Shown: piece by piece, positions 61,757-64,000 of the stretch
How positions within the stretch are numbered: the first letter of the stretch is position 1
Layout: each line of letters starts with the position of its first letter
Source of the DNA: Ruminococcaceae bacterium UBA2854
Lineage (GTDB): Bacteria > Bacillota > Clostridia > Oscillospirales > Acutalibacteraceae
Length of the DNA stretch: 64,000 bases
NCBI GenBank assembly: GCA_002350765.1
Contig: DEFK01000018.1
Location: 1 to 64,000 of the forward strand
Reading direction: 5' to 3'
Program-made: the position numbers and the translations under genes
Notes under the pieces: model-generated
What the model was told of the DNA's origin: nothing
Database searches by the model: none
The model's input: the letters and a program-made list of their open reading frames with translations, nothing else

Positions 61757-62038
61757 GTATCAAAAACCATCCGCATACCGCCTGTTATTTAAAACAGGGC
61801 TTTTTATCCGAGTCGCATTATATATTACGCGTCGATATACAATGCGATGTGAACACAACGATGTTCATAGTGATATTTTAACACAAAACCATTAAACAAA
61901 CAAGAGATTTTTTGGTGAAACTTTACTAGTATTAACGTACAAATTAACAGCTGTTTTCGGGCGGTATATAGTCATTTTGCACAAAAAACATTTTTATAAT
62001 TGCTGTTAGGAATTATAAAGGGGTAAGGGGTAAGGATA

Positions 62039-62185
62039 AAGGGCAGTGAGCAGTGGTTGAAGAATTGAGAATTGAGAATGGAGAATTGAGAATTAATGAC
62101 GTGCAGACAGAGCGGACTTGAAAACAACAACGGTTTCCCGACTGTATTAATATTGTGGAGTGGGAAGTTGGAAGTGGGAAGTGGG
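62039..62185. repeat. Short tandem low-complexity repeats
   Basis: TGAGAAT/GGAGAAT units occur at 62058-62095 and GTGGGAAGT units at 62159-62188. No gene lies here. These simple repeats make up part of the gene-free stretch 61558-62633. Confidence 0.55.
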
Positions 62186-62215
62186 AAGCGTAAAATCGTA
62201 GGGAGGTGTGGATAA

Positions 62216-62408
62216 GCCTTCTCCTCGAGGAGAAGGTGCCGAGCATAGCGAGGCGGATGAGGTGTAGCATTTCGTCCAAAACTTGTTTTGGGTAACGAAA
62301 TGACGTAAAATGCGTTGGTGAAAGGACAGCTCGGCTGTATTGGATAGCTCGGCTGTTTTACACCTCATCAGTCAGCTACGCTGACAGCTTCCCCTCAAGG
62401 AGAAGCCA
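62216..62408. mobile_element. MITE-like inverted-repeat element
   Basis: The left end (GCCTTCTCCTCGAGGAGAAG, then GGATGAGGTGTA) and right end (TACACCTCATCAGTCAGC, then AAGGAGAAGCC) are imperfect inverted repeats about 50 bases long. The inside is non-coding. A type often seen in multiple copies in gut Firmicutes. Confidence 0.55.
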
Positions 62409-62478
62409 TATCGCCCTATCCGACGTTGTAATCAAAGGAAGGCATTAAGATTCTTCGACTACGCTACGCTTCGCTCAG

Positions 62479-62620
62479 AATGACATAGTCAAGGCTAAGA
62501 ATGACAGAAAAAACCGCCGTTGATTAAGCTTTCCTATAAAGAGAACTTTTCCAAAGGCGGCTATGGCTCCCGCGGCTCGCGGGCAAAAATATCGGGTTGA
62601 CCGAAATAGTCAACCCGAAT
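62479..62620. repeat. 140-bp direct repeat, copy 2, acting as ftsZ terminator
   Basis: Nearly identical to 58744-58883 and in the same orientation. The hairpin CGGGTTGACC/GGTCAACCCG here (with a slightly different loop) lies 14 bases after the ftsZ stop and should terminate ftsZ transcription. Confidence 0.75.
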
Positions 62621-62633
62621 TCTATATTTTAAT

Positions 62634-63719
62634 TTACTTATTAAAAATCGACATAATATCGTAGAATGTATCGTCGTCCTCGTCGTCGGTATTGTCCTTA
62701 TCCTTAGGATCGTCGGTGTCGATAAGAACATTATCGTCGGGAGAAGGAGGAGCTACTTTTCCGTCGGCGTTAAAGCCCGTAGCGATTACGGTTACGCTTA
62801 TAGCGTCTTCCATATTCTCGTCGATTACAGCACCCCAGATAATATTAGCGTCGTCGGAAACCTTATCCTTAATCATAGTAGAAGCGGCGTCGATATCCTC
62901 GAGGCTGATATCGGGAGAAGCGGTAATATTAATAATAACACCCTTAGCGCCGTCGATAGATGTTTCGAGGAGCGGGCTCGAGATAGCAGCGTCAGCCGCT
63001 TCGATAGCCTTGTCCTTACCTGTCGCGATACCCATACCCATATGAGCGTAGCCTGCGTCCTTCATAACGGAAGTAACATCCGCGAAGTCGAGGTTAACCA
63101 TACCGGGTACTAAGATAAGGTCGGAGATACTCTGTACACCCTGGCGAAGAACGTCGTCCGCGATAGCGAAAGCGTTCTGGAGAGTGATAGGAGCTTCGGA
63201 TACATATTTTAATCTTTCGTTAGGAACGATTATAAGAGAGTCTACGCAAGCGGCGAGCTCCTGGATACCCTGCTCAGCCATAGCCATTCTTCTCTTACCC
63301 TCGAAAGCGAAGGGCTTAGTAACAACCGCCGCGGTTAAAATTCCCATATCCTTAGCGATTTTAGCTACTACGGGAGCGGCTCCTGTACCTGTGCCGCCGC
63401 CCATACCTGCGGTTACGAATACCATATCGGTATCCTTTAAGAGAGCGGCAATTTCTTCCTTGCTCTCCTCAGCCGCTTTCTGGCCGATTTCGGGCTGAGA
63501 GCCCGCGCCCTTACCCTTTGTAAGCTTCTCGCCGATCTGTACGGTCTGCGAAGCCTTGGATAATCTTAAAACGTGGTCATCGGTATTAACGGCGATAAAT
63601 TCAACATTCTTTACCTCCATTGTTACCATGCGGTTGATGGCGTTGCCGCCGCCTCCGCCGACACCGATCACCTTTATAACAGGCATATACTCACTTTCCA
63701 TTTCTAAAGCAAAAGCCAT
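62634..63719 (-). CDS. ftsZ: Cell division protein FtsZ
   Basis: 361 residues from ATG 63719, which has GGAGG upstream; the longer frame to 63764 is rejected. It shows the tubulin-like GTPase motifs: [36 protein letters not shown] (the tubulin signature) and the NLDFADV T7 loop region. It ends with an acidic linker (about 320-350) and a short conserved-type tip. FtsZ forms the division ring. It is a host chromosomal gene; the division cluster probably continues to the right. Confidence 0.97.
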   Translation of the reverse strand: MAFALEMESEYMPVIKVIGVGGGGGNAINRMVTMEVKNVEFIAVNTDDHVLRLSKASQTVQIGEKLTKGKGAGSQPEIGQKAAEESKEEIAALLKDTDMVFVTAGMGGGTGTGAAPVVAKIAKDMGILTAAVVTKPFAFEGKRRMAMAEQGIQELAACVDSLIIVPNERLKYVSEAPITLQNAFAIADDVLRQGVQSISDLILVPGMVNLDFADVTSVMKDAGYAHMGMGIATGKDKAIEAADAAISSPLLETSIDGAKGVIINITASPDISLEDIDAASTMIKDKVSDDANIIWGAVIDENMEDAISVTVIATGFNADGKVAPPSPDDNVLIDTDDPKDKDNTDDEDDDTFYDIMSIFNK

Positions 63720-63891
63720 TTTTACTTCCTCCTTCAATTTCATCCAAAAGTCATAATATGACACTTAATAAACTATAAAATTACAACACACTAAGACTAT
63801 CATATTTTTTCTTAAAAGTAAATATAAATTAAAAAATTTTAACTAAAAAACAAAAAATCATCATATTTTAAGCCATTTGTTAGCATTTTTG

Positions 63892-64000
63892 TTACTCCTG
63901 CGCCTCGGTCTCGGGCTCTTCTTCGGAGTAATCGTCATTATTTTCTTCGTTATCTTCGCTTTCCTCGTCGTCTTCGTAGTCGTAATTCTCGGTCGTTTCC
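63892..64000 (-). CDS. C-terminal acidic tail of a truncated gene upstream of ftsZ
   Basis: An open minus-strand frame enters from the right edge and ends with TAA at 63892. The 35 visible residues are almost all Glu, Asp, Asn, Tyr and Thr. In many Firmicutes ftsQ/divIB precedes ftsZ, and acidic tails on DivIB occur, so that identity is possible but not shown. Confidence 0.5.
   Translation of the reverse strand, partial: ETTENYDYEDDEESEDNEENNDDYSEEEPETEAQE

Noticed and set aside
62147..62368. Overlapping short ORFs in the ftsZ-adhesin gap
   Set aside because: They lie within MITE-like and simple repeats, and their composition reflects those repeats.

Overview
The window reads as a Clostridia chromosome, most likely a Ruminococcus-like member of the Oscillospiraceae, carrying a large integrated conjugative element. 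Positions 1 to about 56.8 kb are AT-rich, mostly minus strand, and hold conjugation, plasmid-type replication, partition and cargo genes. From about 56.9 kb the composition changes to GC-richer, host-like coding with spoVT (a sporulation regulator, hence an endospore-forming lineage), secreted proteins and ftsZ. The right end of the element should lie between about 56.78 and 56.94 kb; the left end is outside the window. No rRNA, tRNA or CRISPR array was seen.
Layout. 0-0.7 kb: a truncated gene and a helix-turn-helix regulator. 0.8-4.7 kb: a minus-strand early module (unknown, ArdC-like antirestriction protein, unknown, SSB, small Cys protein) behind a long structured leader. 4.7-7.8 kb: a plus-strand cassette with an MNT/HEPN toxin-antitoxin pair and a large serine recombinase behind its own structured leader. 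7.9-25.5 kb: the type IV secretion locus (CpaE-like protein, VirB4 ATPase, two small NTF2-like membrane proteins, a CHAP lysin, a TcpE/PrgI-like protein, a VirB6-like protein, a VirB2-like protein) ending in a 1469-residue thioester/SpaA surface adhesin; one plus-strand nucleotidyltransferase is inserted inside it. 25.6-32 kb: a ParE/Phd pair, a transglutaminase-like secreted protein, a three-gene Xre / M78 peptidase / PIN module, and a BspA-type adhesin. 32-35 kb: a sortase and a Rep_3-type initiator next to an iteron origin. 35-44.3 kb: an AAA_14 ATPase, the VirD4 coupling protein, unknown conserved proteins and HicAB. 44.6-50.1 kb: an orphan gene, then a second copy of the structured leader driving a PcfK-like protein, PcfJ and an element-encoded DnaN clamp. 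50.1-56.6 kb: a candidate small RNA/peptide, a nucleotidyltransferase-fold protein, pentapeptide-repeat protein, ParB, ParA and regulators.
How it fits together. The element has its own initiator and iterons, sliding clamp, SSB and ParAB, so it can plausibly replicate and segregate as a plasmid while excised, yet is integrated here. VirB4, VirD4 and the lysin form the transfer apparatus; the sorted adhesin and sortase may hold mating cells together or bind host surfaces. No relaxase was recognised in the window.
The most unusual signal is a pair of about 270-300 nt leaders (4370-4672 minus and about 45795-46066 plus). Each starts at a consensus TTGACA-17-TATAAT promoter, keeps the same order of five hairpins with compensating stem changes, and contains two intrinsic-terminator-like hairpins before the first gene. 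They control the SSB/antirestriction module and the PcfK/PcfJ/DnaN module and look like one uncharacterised regulatory RNA. Second to that are the Xre/M78/PIN module and a C-terminal clamp-binding motif on the PcfK-like protein beside the element's own clamp.
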